A stretch of 64,000 nucleotides of DNA from Atopsyche davidsoni (Eukaryota > Arthropoda > Insecta > Trichoptera > Hydrobiosidae), in assembly GCA_022113835.1 (NCBI GenBank), contig JAILWY010000024.1, positions 5,894,501 to 5,958,500 on the forward strand, written 5' to 3'. The translations under genes and the position numbers were made by a program. Below the pieces are notes generated by a model. The model saw only the letters and a program-made list of their open reading frames with translations, ran no database searches and was not told the origin of the DNA. Below, in pieces: positions 35,151 through 46,749 of this stretch (position 1 is the stretch's first letter; each line of letters begins with the position of its first letter).

Positions 35151-35600
35151 GCAAGTAACGAAATATGCAATTTCATTATCCTGATAGTTTCATAGATCCT
35201 GTGGTGAAGGGATGCCGCTGAGTTGGGAGCTGAATCGTCAAAGCAGATAGATAAGTTTAAATTTATTTTATACGTTGATTTTTATGAACGCGACTATTAT
35301 TATTTGTTATTCGTTAATGTTGCATTGTTAAGTTTGATTTTCGAGTTAATTTTAATTTAATTGGGTTCATCCGCGGCGTCCTAATCCAGGATAGATTTAA
35401 TTTTAAGTTATCTCATTCAATACTATGGTATTATAACAACAGTCTAATTTTATTATATATTTTATGACCTGATTTAATGTTAAGGATGTATTTTTCTTAC
35501 AGCAAATCTCTTTAGGAGAGGTATTTAGCGTCTCAAATTATTTAAATATTGCGTTATTTACTACCGTAGGGTCACATCTCACTGAACGGTGGTTTATATT

Positions 35601-36929
35601 ATTATATTGGGCTCTAGACGGTAGAATAAGCTTATTTATTCGTACGATTATATTATATTCTAGGCTAGATTATCAGGTTTTACTCTTAGATGAACGTTTA
35701 TTATTTAGGTCGCAACCCGGACGTTTATATGTTATAATATTCGCAAAGCCTTGGTTAATATATCTGAGATTTAAGTGCAGTAAGACGTGAATTTATTTTA
35801 AATCTAGTATGTTACAAAATAGTGGATTATATACGTTAGTATCGTATGCAGTTTAGACCAGATCAGAAGCGGTTTCTTGTATTTGTGCGTCATTCGATGT
35901 AAACTTGGAGGCAGACTAACGTGGACAGCAAATATACTAACCACGAGTATTTGAGGGCGAAATTCTGAAATACAGGACGATAAACCTTAAAAACTTTTAT
36001 TAAAATATTTGAAAGTCGCATTTTAAATGCGCTTAATCCACGCGGGTTGTGGCGAGGGAAAGATCCTTGCATCGACATTTACAAATCCAAATATGTACAC
36101 ATAGGCGGTACTTTGCTCAAGGGCAAACCCGCTGCTATTCCAGTCTAAAATCTCTCTCTCTCGAGTCTAAAATCGTTGAGATAATCATCTCGCAGTACCT
36201 GCCAGAGTGCAGCCCGTGACGTCACACATTACACCTGCTGAGACTTATTAGTACTCAAATAGTACCTCACATCAGAATGAGAAATTTGGCTGTACCAATA
36301 AAACTAAATATCAAAAGTTTCTGTATTCTTAGGATTTCGACCTCTATCTCTCGATCAGAACCTGCTCGAATAGAAATATTAGAGTCGTTTTCGTATTATA
36401 ACTTCCAGAGAAAAGAAATGCTGTTATCTACGATTTCATCAGTTTGCGAATAATTCAATATTTATATATATATTAAATATCCTTTTTTTCAACATTGGAA
36501 AACCAATGAGTGGTTGGTGCATCTCAAAGGACTTAAAAATATCAATTATTAGTTCAACACCCATGTCTTGCACTAATAAATCTTATGGAGGATCCTGACA
36601 GATGTGCAGGACTCTGTCAATATCGTGAATCTATGGCTTGAGATGTCACATCATTTACATCAAAAGGTTTTCGAACATATTAAAATCCACAACCAGGCGG
36701 GCTTGCTCCGAACTGAAACCCTCAAGAGGCGAGCTCTATTTCACCAAACACCAGATGATTTCACCTTCTCAAACTGAATTTAATTCTGATCGTCTAGTGG
36801 CCAACAATACGCATCAATGCAATGCAAATAATGCTTAGAAGGTGACACAATGAGTTTGAATATGTGTCCAATTGACGCCATGCCTTGGGCAGGTTCAGTA
36901 ACAGAGCACAACAGACGCCATTTCTCATG
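35601..36929. other. Non-coding DNA upstream of receptor 1
   Basis: Past the last clear homology with copy 2. A ct-repeat (36151-36161) and a GC-moderate stretch 36000-36240 are present. No gene recognised and no convincing first exon located. Confidence 0.45.
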
Positions 36930-37335
36930 GAAGCCGCCAATGGTGCAAGCTTTCGACAGTTTTGGCGAATTCGTGTCATTTCATTTATTTAATTGTAATT
37001 TTTTTTATTTTCTTATGCTTTTAGAAACCTTGGCAGATTATATAAAAAAACCAATAAATTGTACGTAACTTCTTTTGGTTGTTAGAAAAACTATCTTTAA
37101 TTAGATAAAGAAAGTGTTTAAAACAAAAATATGTTTAAATATTTGTAATTTTAAGCCCATAGTTAATATGTTTAATATTATGAATAGCTTATCTCCTTAT
37201 TGAGATGTTTTAACCCGACAGTTTGTGGTGACACTCGAACCGAAATATTAATTTACGTATTCATTAATTCAATAAAAAGTAATTTCGTATTTTTTTCCAA
37301 TAAAGTTATTGGAAAATACTACCAATTTAAGTATT
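36930..37335. repeat. Dispersed block B, copy 1
   Basis: Shares caagctttcgaca, ttttggcgaa, then a stretch through aaaccaataaattgtacg and the gacactcgaaccgaaa segment with 60550-61220. Parts also recur at 40225-41090. Confidence 0.7.
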
Positions 37336-38119
37336 GTTACTAGCCGCCAGAAGATCGAGGATTTACCACCACCATTTTAGTAAGAAACGTTGATGTTAAC
37401 ATTGATATTGATATTGTTATTGACAAGTACATATGCATATACGAGTTGTTAACAGTAATGAAACTGTCTGCTGATTTCTTGGTTTCAGTATTCACGAATG
37501 ATTTCCAACTGTTCAACATCTTGCTGTTCATTTAGAAAACGGACAACGTGTTTGTTTTATATATTTATATTTTTCTGAGCGTTTCTTTAATCATTTTTTA
37601 ATATTTGAAAAAATGTACTTAATCATTATCAATCAATAAAACCTGTATAGGCAAAATCGTTCTTCCTGTAAGACGGTCTTATATGAAAAAATCAATAATA
37701 TATAGTTTTTCCAGTTTGTTAATATATTGCAAACATGTATTTATTCGAATCAATCAAATGAAAACAACTCATCGATACTCAATACTTATTCTAAAATTTA
37801 ATGCAGTAACTATTTTTTTAATTTTTATATTACTTCAATGGACGTAAATTTCATTTATCAAAATTGCACCGTGTATTTTCTACGGAGTAGGTCGGATGCT
37901 GTGACAACATGATTATCAATATAATGCAAAATTATAAAGATTAAAAAAATGTATAATATTTGGCAGACTTTAGAAAAAAATAGAAGAAAAAAAAAAAATT
38001 ACACTTGATTGGGTGTATCAAATGTTTCGACTTAAACTTTTACATATCATGAAAATATATTTTTTATACATAGCCTGTGTAATTTAGACCTGCACGGGTA
38101 TAATTTTAAATCAATCATA

Positions 38120-38390
38120 TCAATACAGCCTTATTAATTTATTTTGTCATACTGAAATATCAAATCTATTTTATATATGAAACAGTTTGTATTTGAAATG
38201 GAATATGTACTATTAAAAAAGTTAAATACTGATTTATACGACAAAGTTTCTGTAATAATAAGACCATGTTATCTAATCGCAATATAATCGATTCATACGA
38301 ATCTCACAGCTGAGCATTACTCATTCACTAAAATCAATAAAGATAAAAAAATCAAACAACACATTCCCATAAATAATTTTAAAATATTAA
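38120..38390. repeat. Dispersed block D, copy 1
   Basis: Shares the tactgaaatatcaaatc, cgcaatat and tctcacagctgagcattac landmarks with 45740-46030. Weaker matches occur at 25545-25740 and 50100-50410. Confidence 0.65.
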
Positions 38391-38708
38391 ACGTTTAGAT
38401 TTATGTGATCTTTCTCATTTAACATTTATTTTCTAATTGCATTCAGATAGAAAAAAAAAATTATCTCGTTATAATCCCGATAAACAAATTTGGTTTTGTG
38501 TGTCTTTTATTATTTATTTTAATTACATTTTATTTTCTTTTCTCAAATAGGTAGCGATTAATGGTCGAAAATCTAAAATAATTTGTGAAAAAAATTTTAA
38601 TAGTAATAAGTAACGTAATGTCTTTAGCCTAAAATAATCGGTACTTTTATGATTATATATGAATTAAACATACACCGGACTAATTTTACATAATATGATT
38701 AAAATCAT

Positions 38709-38756
38709 AATTTTTTGGTGTGAGTATGATTATAATCATACGCACACCAAAAAATT
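38709..38756. repeat. 48-bp near-perfect palindrome
   Basis: Arms AATTTTTTGGTGTG(A/C)GTA, then TGATTA, meet with no loop; 23 of 24 pairs match. No flanking duplication noticed. Could be a fold-back relic or a DNA-breakage scar. Confidence 0.85.
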
Positions 38757-38879
38757 CGATCACATTCGATGTTAATGGATTTTTATTAAAAAAAACCCTC
38801 TTGTTGAAAAGAAACCTATCTAAATTGGTTTGTAATTACATATTATACTTTATTATAAAAATTATATTGAACCATTTGA

Positions 38880-39300
38880 ACCTGCGACGTGAAGGTAGTG
38901 ACAATTTAAGGGTATATTATTATAATTCACTGACATGTTTAAGCTTGGTGTGGCCAATTTTAATATAATAGGAGCGTTATTTTTTAAATAGTCTCGACTT
39001 ACTCGTTCAAACTAACTCACTTAGTTTTCTCGAAAAATCATACTGGCATATATAATATACAACGAGGCAAATGCTGGACACGTAACGAACGGGAAACATT
39101 TTTGTATTTGTAATCTTCCCCCTCCTCGAGGTCCTTCTTATTTCAACGTTTTTTTTGGTCTCTTCGTTTTCCGATTGCCTGATATTTATAACAAAAAACC
39201 AAAAATATTTTTATAATAATACTTTACTCGATGCATGCACTATCATAGATATATTTTTTTTATTAAAACAACCTCTTGGTGCAAAATAAAACACGTCTGC
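38880..39300. repeat. Dispersed block C, copy 2
   Basis: Begins aacctgcgacgtgaaggtag. Same order of landmarks as 24000-24310 with an extra ~110 bp in the middle. Non-coding as far as can be seen. Confidence 0.7.
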
Positions 39301-39454
39301 TCAGTGGAATGTGACGAATCATATTACATAACATATTTTTTTACAATCATTTTTCAATAAAAATATATATTTTTTTAAATTTTTTAAGATTTCATTTATA
39401 TTTTTTAAAAAAATATATTGTTTTGCTCATACAATGATGTATTTTAAAATTTTC

Positions 39455-39570
39455 ACAGAGAGTAATTGATGAAATGGCGTTATAAAACTTATTTAACAAA
39501 AAATTGGTTTTTTATGATTGTTTTTATTTAAAGCTAGCGGTTTTGCCTACAAATATTTATTTACAATAAA
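39455..39570. mobile_element. Diverged Penelope-like 3' end
   Basis: It shares the order cacagagagtaattgatg, a spacer, tttttattt, then gcggttttgcc with the 20903-21020 family, but is strongly diverged. The similarity was judged by eye. Confidence 0.4.
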
Positions 39571-40224
39571 GTTATTGGAAAAATCTATTACAGTAGGTAC
39601 ATGGAAAAAAATAGATGTTGTCTTTTGTCAATCATAATAACATTTGCATTGTTTTTGGCCGCCGACAAGTTAAACCTAATTTGTTATAGTTCGGTATAAT
39701 CTGATTATTTTATTAGTTACTAATATCTTTGACATGTTTCGTAATCTTTAATCGAGCAGTTAGTGAGAAATTTTTCTACAAATATTCATTGTGATTTATA
39801 GACATTTACAGTGCAACAATTTGTATTCAGGAAAAATAATTTTTAATGAGGTATGTCCAATAAACTCAATAAAATGTATTTTGTTAATAAATAAAATATT
39901 ACACTTTTAAATTCGTTTTAAGAATAATATTCCACCGCGATAATGGGAATAACCATTTTATTTTTAGCATTATATTTTAGGATAAATATTTACTATTGTT
40001 TTATCTTTTTTTTTTATTAATTTCGTTTTAAATATACATGTATGTCGGAAAACCAGAGGCTTTATTAAAAATAACAGATACGATTAAAAAATTGATAACT
40101 TAGAAATAAAAATGACATAAGAAATGAATAACAGATTTTAAGCATTTAAATCCAGTAGCGTCCCTTTTCCACCAAAATACAAGACAAATCTTTTTTTACG
40201 ATTCGTTTTCTATTATAATTAAAA

Positions 40225-41090
40225 ACTTAAGCAGAATATATAAAAAACTATAAACTGTACGAATTTACTTTTAATTTTTTGAAAAACGATCTTTGATTAA
40301 ATAAAAAAATGTTGGTCAATTAGAAAAAATGGTACAAACATACCATTGTTATGAAACAAAGGTATTTTTAAAATATTTTAAACCCAATACTTTGTTATTA
40401 GTTCATATGTTTATTTATAATTGCACTTTAAAAAACCTTTTTAAATGCTTAGGATTATTGTTACAATTATATTTATGACATCCCAAATGCCGTAATTTTA
40501 CCAAGGAGAGCACAAATTTCTCGAATTGAAAGTAAATTTATAAGAAATAAAATAATCATATGTCGTAAAAGTATTATCAAAAAACACGAATGACGGAGAG
40601 AGGGCCCTCAAGAATATTTTGCATTTATGACTCACCCATCAGAAAATCGACAAGACGTCGAACTCCCAGGTTGATTCATTTTTCACCAAATATCCACTCA
40701 GGGGCACTGAAGCCGGCTTTCTCCAGGAATTTCGTGTTTCTGAATGCTAATGTAAAAAAAAATTGAATTACAAAATTAATTACAATAATAAATAAATTCA
40801 AATCACAAAAATACTATATAAAGGTGCGACAAAATACGTTTGTCGCACCTATATGTAGTATGAGGGATAGCTTATCTCCATATTTTAAATGTTCTAAGCC
40901 GACAGTTGAGGCGACACTCACAAAAATATTTGCGTACTCTTTAATTCATTTTAAAAATAGTTTAGTTTTTTTTCCCAATAATGTTATGAGAAAAAAACTA
41001 CCAAAATACATGTTATCTTTCGTCAATGGTTATAACATTTGCATTGTTACTGGGCGCCAATATGCTTAACCTAATTATATTATTGGCCTT
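40225..41090. repeat. Dispersed block B, copy 2
   Basis: Shares aaactataaactgtacgaa, the ggagagagggccctca segment (40598) and the gacactca segment (40912) with 60660-61215. No coding sequence is evident. Confidence 0.65.
40822..40850. repeat. 12-bp-arm hairpin
   Basis: AGGTGCGACAAA and TTTGTCGCACCT pair perfectly around ATACG, with further partial pairing outside (actatata/atatgtagt). GC-rich arms in AT-rich DNA; function unknown. Confidence 0.85.
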
Positions 41091-41237
41091 ATATCATTTT
41101 TTATTAATCTTATCAGTTATTTTTGATAATAGCGGTGCTCACACACCAAAAACACAATTATACGCTTTATCAAACAATATTATGGTATAAAAATAAATTT
41201 ATGTGATTAAGCATATTTTTTCACACATTGAAAACAA

Positions 41238-41345
41238 TTAAAGAAAACTCTCAGAAAATATCATCGTGACTTGTGAGGGATTCGAACCCACATCCCCAAG
41301 CTTTCATGGCCGGTGCATTTATCCAACTATGCTAACGAGCCACTG
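41238..41345 (-). mobile_element. tRNA-derived SINE head with consensus A and B boxes
   Basis: The minus strand has A box TAGCATAGTTGG and B box GGTTCGAATCC, both matching tRNA consensus, then the SINE body cacgatgatattttctgaga. The anticodon stem is poorly paired, so this is a SINE head rather than a functional tRNA gene. Confidence 0.7.
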
Positions 41346-43863
41346 CTAATATATAAATATAAATAAAATATATAAATAATATATAGATAATATATAAATA
41401 AAAATAAATGTTCAGTGTTTTTGAAAATTGTTATTTTTTGTAGGGCAAGTACTTTAGTCATTATGCTTCAAAATGTACACACTAAAACCTAAATATAATA
41501 TTAAAAATAAACTCACGATATTCAGTGATCACAGTTAAGATTTCATTTCAAATATATTTTTGTACTAATACAATTATATATTTAGAATTTTTAAGAAGAT
41601 TACTTAATGATTTTTCGTTATTCAATTTCATTAAAAAAATATATATTTTCCAACTTTGTTTTTATTTAATGTTACCAATTTTTCCGACAAAGATATATAT
41701 TAAATAATAACAATTTAGAACAAAAGTCAATATTTTTCTAAAATTAAATTGATATTTGCATTATCGTAGTGGACAAAAGTTTTATTTCAAAAAAATAAAA
41801 CTATAATATTTATTTATTTACAAAATAAATTTTATAAGCTTTATTGAAAGTCCTCTCTTCTAGAAGTATTTTTCTTAAATACATACTTTGTTATATTGAT
41901 CTTTATACGAAATGATTGTAATTGCACATATGTTTAGATAATATTTTTTAAAACTTTTTTTGTTTTAAAGGCTACTTTTTTGTATTTGTATTTAAAACAC
42001 ATGTCGTAATAATAAATTCAATCGATTGATCTCGCGGAGGCTTCGGGCGATTGTCAGTTTATGGTGACACTCGAATCGAAAAATCAATTCATCAAGAAAT
42101 CGAAAAATCAAGACATCTAAAGTTATTTCCGAAAAATTTGAATGGTCTGTCATTTATTTTTACAACTAAATTTTTTTTTTTTTACTAAACAGCGACATTT
42201 ATTTTTACTATGCATAAGTGATCAGAATGAATGGTTGCTGTCATCTGTTAAGATCCAATGTTAAAATTGACAAGATAATGTTATACATACTTCTGAGACC
42301 ATAATCGGTGAAGTTTTATTTGAATATTAAGGCAGCTGCAGAAAATTTATAGGTAAATACTGATAACACAGATGGGCTTCGAACCCTAGTCTATGTTTAA
42401 TATGATGTATATTGGTTACAGAATATTTTTATGTCATATCTGATATATTGGCAAATCGTTTTTTTATATTATTTTAACAATATCCAAAGTAGCTCTTATC
42501 TGGCTTCAATATTTATGTGCGCATTAAAACCAATAAAAATGCATACATTTTATATAGTAAGGTCACACAAATTCTCGCCCACCTGAAGATAAACTGTTAG
42601 ATAATATATCTTAGCTTCGCATTAGCTGCTTATAAATTGAAACATAAAAATAATTATTTAGAGTAGGTGTGATATTATTCAAATATTTTTTTATGACACA
42701 AGTGAATTTTTCCTGAAAAATCTAAATAAGACGCCTTATAACTACCACATTTTTTTATTGTTCTTATTTGCATTATTATACTCTTGTATTAATTTAAGAC
42801 TGATAATACTTAAAATAATAATACTTAATATTATACTATTTTTAGGTACTAATATTGAATTAACGATCTCAAAGTTGTCTGAAAGTTAACATGATTTTTA
42901 ACCTCCAATACAATAACTGTTGTCTTTCTAAGGCTTTTTGTGGTAACTTTGGTTGATTGGCAATGTAATGAATCAAATATTATATATATTATTTAAAGTG
43001 CTCATAATATTTTAAACCATTACATGAAATTTATACTATTTCCTCAAATAACTTTAACTCAAATCGTGACTCGTAGATGGCGCTATGAGCTCGAAAATAA
43101 TTTAAACGAAAATAATAAAAATTGCCTTTAAATATATTTAATATAAGGGCGATATGAGATTATTATTAATACACAATATTTTTTACTGTCTATGGATGAT
43201 TTGTTTGTCGTAAAAGTAAACAAAATAAAGCAATGGAATACAATTAGGAACTCCGAAATGCCTATTAAAAATGGGCGTCATTTGCACATTTTACTTTTCA
43301 AACAAGTTGTGCAAAAAATCTTAAAGAATAATGCATTTCCTATATAAATTTATTTCATGTTACTTACCGTGAAATGGGGAATAATTCCAATTGATTGTCC
43401 TTTACCAAAGGATATATATTGCCAATGCAATTTTCTTCCAAAGAAGCAAGTTCTGACAGCTCCACTGACGACTACTACGACCGCTCGCCGGAATAAACTA
43501 AAGACTTCAGTGCCGAGCAAAATACTAATCTACAATCATGACGTCACTTATCACAGAACTTTATTTTTAGCCTCGCCGGTATTCTTTATCGTTCATATGT
43601 TGCACATATAAGTGGAAGTACAGAAAAATATATTTGAAAACGCTTTGCTTTTATTCATCGCTGCCTTTTTGAATTACGGTGTGTATGAAGCTAGATCCGC
43701 AGGCAATTTTGTAAATAGTATATGACCATGAATAACGTGTAAAAAATGACGCAAGCAGACAACGAGATCGGAATTGTCAAACTAGTTTTATTATGATGGA
43801 ATAAGCGAAATTATTTTATTTCATGGAACCATTTTTGTTCGATCACAAATCAGAAGGCGTTAA
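41346..43863. other. AT-rich non-coding DNA
   Basis: Holds fragments of block B (near 42040-42130), the repeat at 42549 and a GC-moderate patch at 43440-43560. No supportable gene. Confidence 0.5.
42549..42645. repeat. ~95-bp repeat pair, copy 1
   Basis: ttttatatagtaaggtcaca, ctcgcccacctgaagataaa and ataaattgaaa recur in the same order at 46423-46515. The cctgaagata core recalls the hammerhead-like boxes, but no GAAAC partner is evident. Confidence 0.65.
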
Positions 43864-44057
43864 TATAGGGTGTTTTTTATAGAGGTATAGAACTTTGAAA
43901 CAAAATAAAACAAAGATAATTTTTTTAAATTGACATGAAATTAACTTTATTCGAAAGATAATTTTTTGGCATTATAATTTAAATATGAGTTCTGGCATAT
44001 GACCGCCACATTTTATTCTATTTCAAAGTTCTATACCGCTATAAAAAACACACTGTA
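43864..44057. mobile_element. 194-bp MITE with ~38-bp inverted repeats
   Basis: The left arm TATAGGGTGTTTTTTATAG, then aGGTATAGAACTTTGAAA, pairs with the right arm (TACAGTGTGTTTTTTATAG inverted, then cGGTATAGAACTTTGAAA) with three visible mismatches. TA at each end suggests Tc1/mariner-type insertion. No coding sequence. Confidence 0.85.
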
Positions 44058-46238
44058 CTTCACGAATCGTGTTAAATACGTGTGATGGATTATATTTAAC
44101 AAATAAAGGTTTTCATACTATCGACTGCGGACCAAATCTATCTACTCTTAACGAATTGCTGTGGAATATGAATATGAACTATGCATTTTCAGAATATTGT
44201 TTCTTGTAATAAAACGATTTTATGTTTTACATCTGATATGTACCTCCAAACCCAATACAAAGATGGTACATATTTTGTTAATCTTGGTCCGCGTGGTCAT
44301 CTGGGTTAGTCTGTGTCTATATATTTATCTGTATTATAAAATCTTTAGCTGTTTTGTTTTTAAAACACGAGAGAGTATTTTTGATAGCATTCTTCCTGAA
44401 CACAAAAAGAAATAAAAAATTATGTTTATCAATATTTTACATTTTAAAATCTACTATATATATTTGTCGAGCTAAATGACACACGGAGTGAATAAGAGAC
44501 TGAATTGCACAATAATTTAATTTTTATTTATTATTTAGATACGGCAGTCCTGATTTAAGTAAAGTAGGACTTACATCGTTATTCATTACACTCATATTAT
44601 ATATGATTTTATATTTCCATAGGTTGAAGGTGGACTAAGGGTGGAAGGACTAACCTCATATCTTAATCAATTAATCAATTGGCTCCTATATAAGGACATA
44701 TTTGATAATTTTTACAGAACTGTTTGAAATTTGTAACCATCTTACAAAACAAAACATATTTAGTAATTGCGGTACCATTTTATTTGTTAACTTTTTCTCT
44801 GGTATATCATTATAATATTGATAATATCTGCAAATATATTCTGTCTTTTTGCGCAACAAATTTGACCAATCTGACATTTTCTCTTCGTCGTTTTAAGATC
44901 ATTATAAGAACTTGATTTTAGATTTATGACAACACTGCGCGCCTCCCCCGTCGTCGACGCTGTCGTGGTCGGTCAAGTACTAACAACCCAACCACACTCT
45001 TAGCCGGCAATTCGCTCCTTTTTTTAAGCTAAGCTAATTTACCAGAAACTACCAAATTAGTGTAACATATAAAATAATGTATACAGAGAAAAAAGTAGTT
45101 CTATAAATATATTTTTTAATTTATAAAGCTTTGCCGAATATACTTTATGAAAGCGGGAGGTATACTTGTAAAATCAAAATACCAACGCACAGTTTTATTT
45201 ATACATGTGAGCATATTTTTTTATATCTGTTTGTAATAAATTAGGAATGCCTAGATCTCTGCATCGATCTGCTTAGTCTCGATCTATTTTCGAGCGTGTA
45301 TGAAAAAAAAGTATTTGTGAGAAAAATATATTTAACAAGATATGCATTGGCTGCGAAAACAGAAAAAAGTCTGCCTGTGCGGTGTTTGAAACATTTTCGT
45401 ATATAAAAATATTATTTTACATGTGCTTAGAAAAATATTGGCTCGCACACTTAGCTGCAAGCAAGTTATTGTTTATTGACCATTCAATTGACAGTTGACT
45501 TACATATATTGGACGAAAATACTATGCCTTGTTAGGATTTAGCTTCATGAAAACCCTGTCATGAATTAATCAAAGTACCTCATGGTAGATTTCAATAGTC
45601 AAATTGGTAAATTTATTTTTATACGAATCGAGGAAATATCTAAGCTGTTGTCTTAAGCTGTATTATATTCAAGTCAACCTTTGTTCATAAAAAAATATCA
45701 ACTAGTAATTTAAAAACACAACATCACAAACACAACAAGCCTCATTAAATTTATTTTGCCAATATTTTTACTGAAATATCAAATCAATGTTAAATTTGAA
45801 ACAATTTGTATTTTAAATGCAATACTTATAAAACATTTTAAAACTGAATTTTAAAGATTTACACAAAATATACAATATTTGTTTAATAACAGCTGTTCGC
45901 AATCTTATCGCAATATTATCAATTCTTACGAGTCTCACAGCTGAGCATTATGACTCACTTCAAATCGCAAGTCTGAGACCTTGGCAATCAATTCGGATAA
46001 GAAATCTAACAAAACATTCCCAAAAATAGTTTAGAGAATTCACTTTTGACATATATTTTTTTAAATAAATTTAAAACCATATTAAATTATTACTGTTTAT
46101 CATTAAGATAAAGAAATAAGGTTTTGAGTGTTTTGATTTCATAGTGGTAGATATTACATTTGGAGGTTTTATGAAGGAAATAACACTTTTCTTTTCTTCA
46201 TTACCTCAATGTAAATAGCTTGAGCATATTCTTACCGC
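44058..46238. other. Non-coding DNA
   Basis: A CpG-rich patch at 44930-45010 may be regulatory. The 84-codon frame at 44161-44415 is hydrophobic and AT-driven, with no family resemblance. Confidence 0.45.
45740..46030. repeat. Dispersed block D, copy 2
   Basis: Same landmark order as 38120-38390, including tctcacagctgagcattatg at about 45933. Non-coding. Confidence 0.65.
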
Positions 46239-46275
46239 CTGAAGATGCAGACCAAGTATGTTGGCGAAACTGTTT
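46239..46275 (+). ncRNA. Hammerhead-like motif
   Basis: CTGAAGA, a CCAA...TTGG stem, then GGCGAAAC. Both conserved hammerhead boxes (CUGANGA and GAAA) are present with a possible stem II between them. Stems I and III are not obvious. Probably a Penelope-like remnant. Confidence 0.4.
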
Positions 46276-46422
46276 AAAAAACGTCAAATTGTGTTATTGA
46301 AGTGCGAATACGGAAACCAATTTTTATCAGTTTAACTGATAAGATTACAAGAAAAAGTAAGAGACAATTAATAATGATATTCGTTTCTTCCCGAGATTCA
46401 ATAATTTAGCGATCTTTCCAAA

Positions 46423-46515
46423 TTTTATATAGTAAGGTCACACAAAATGCTCGCCCACCTGAAGATAAACTGTTTTGTTTTTAAACTTCGTTTTAGCTCC
46501 TCATAAATTGAAAGA
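46423..46515. repeat. ~95-bp repeat pair, copy 2
   Basis: Partner of 42549-42645. Lies about 150 bp after the hammerhead-like motif at 46239. Confidence 0.65.
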
Positions 46516-46749
46516 TGACGCCTACAATGTCTTCAGGCTTGCAAAGATTCAATTATGCAATGGAAATAAAATAACTGAATCATATACGATATATATATGA
46601 TTTATGATTTTATAATACAAGTCTTGCAATGAACTTGACTATTTTCACAAATAAAAATGTATTCTCTCTTCAAAGTACGATTTTCCATTAGACATGCGTT
46701 TAAGATTCTTGTTTCTCCCCTTATATATAAATATATATATATATATATT

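Larger units (their letters stand above)
24379..35600. repeat. Segmental duplication, copy 1 (contains receptor 1)
   Basis: Several collinear blocks match 48889-59326 in the same orientation: 24379-25745 with 48889-50410, 27060-35055 with 51440-58665, and 35050-35595 with 58665-59326. The offset is about 23.3-24.5 kb, changing with indels. Between 25746 and 27050 I could not align the copies by eye. Confidence 0.85.

Noticed and set aside
41262..41345. Functional tRNA gene (good A and B boxes)
   Set aside because: Anticodon stem does not pair well, and the sequence continues into the SINE body shared with other copies.
42355..42400. B-box-like GGTTCGAAGCC on the minus strand
   Set aside because: Isolated match without a tRNA-like head; may be a SINE scrap but not supportable.
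43357..43611. 84-codon plus-strand frame in a GC-moderate patch
   Set aside because: No domain, no conserved counterpart in the duplicated blocks, and length within chance expectation.
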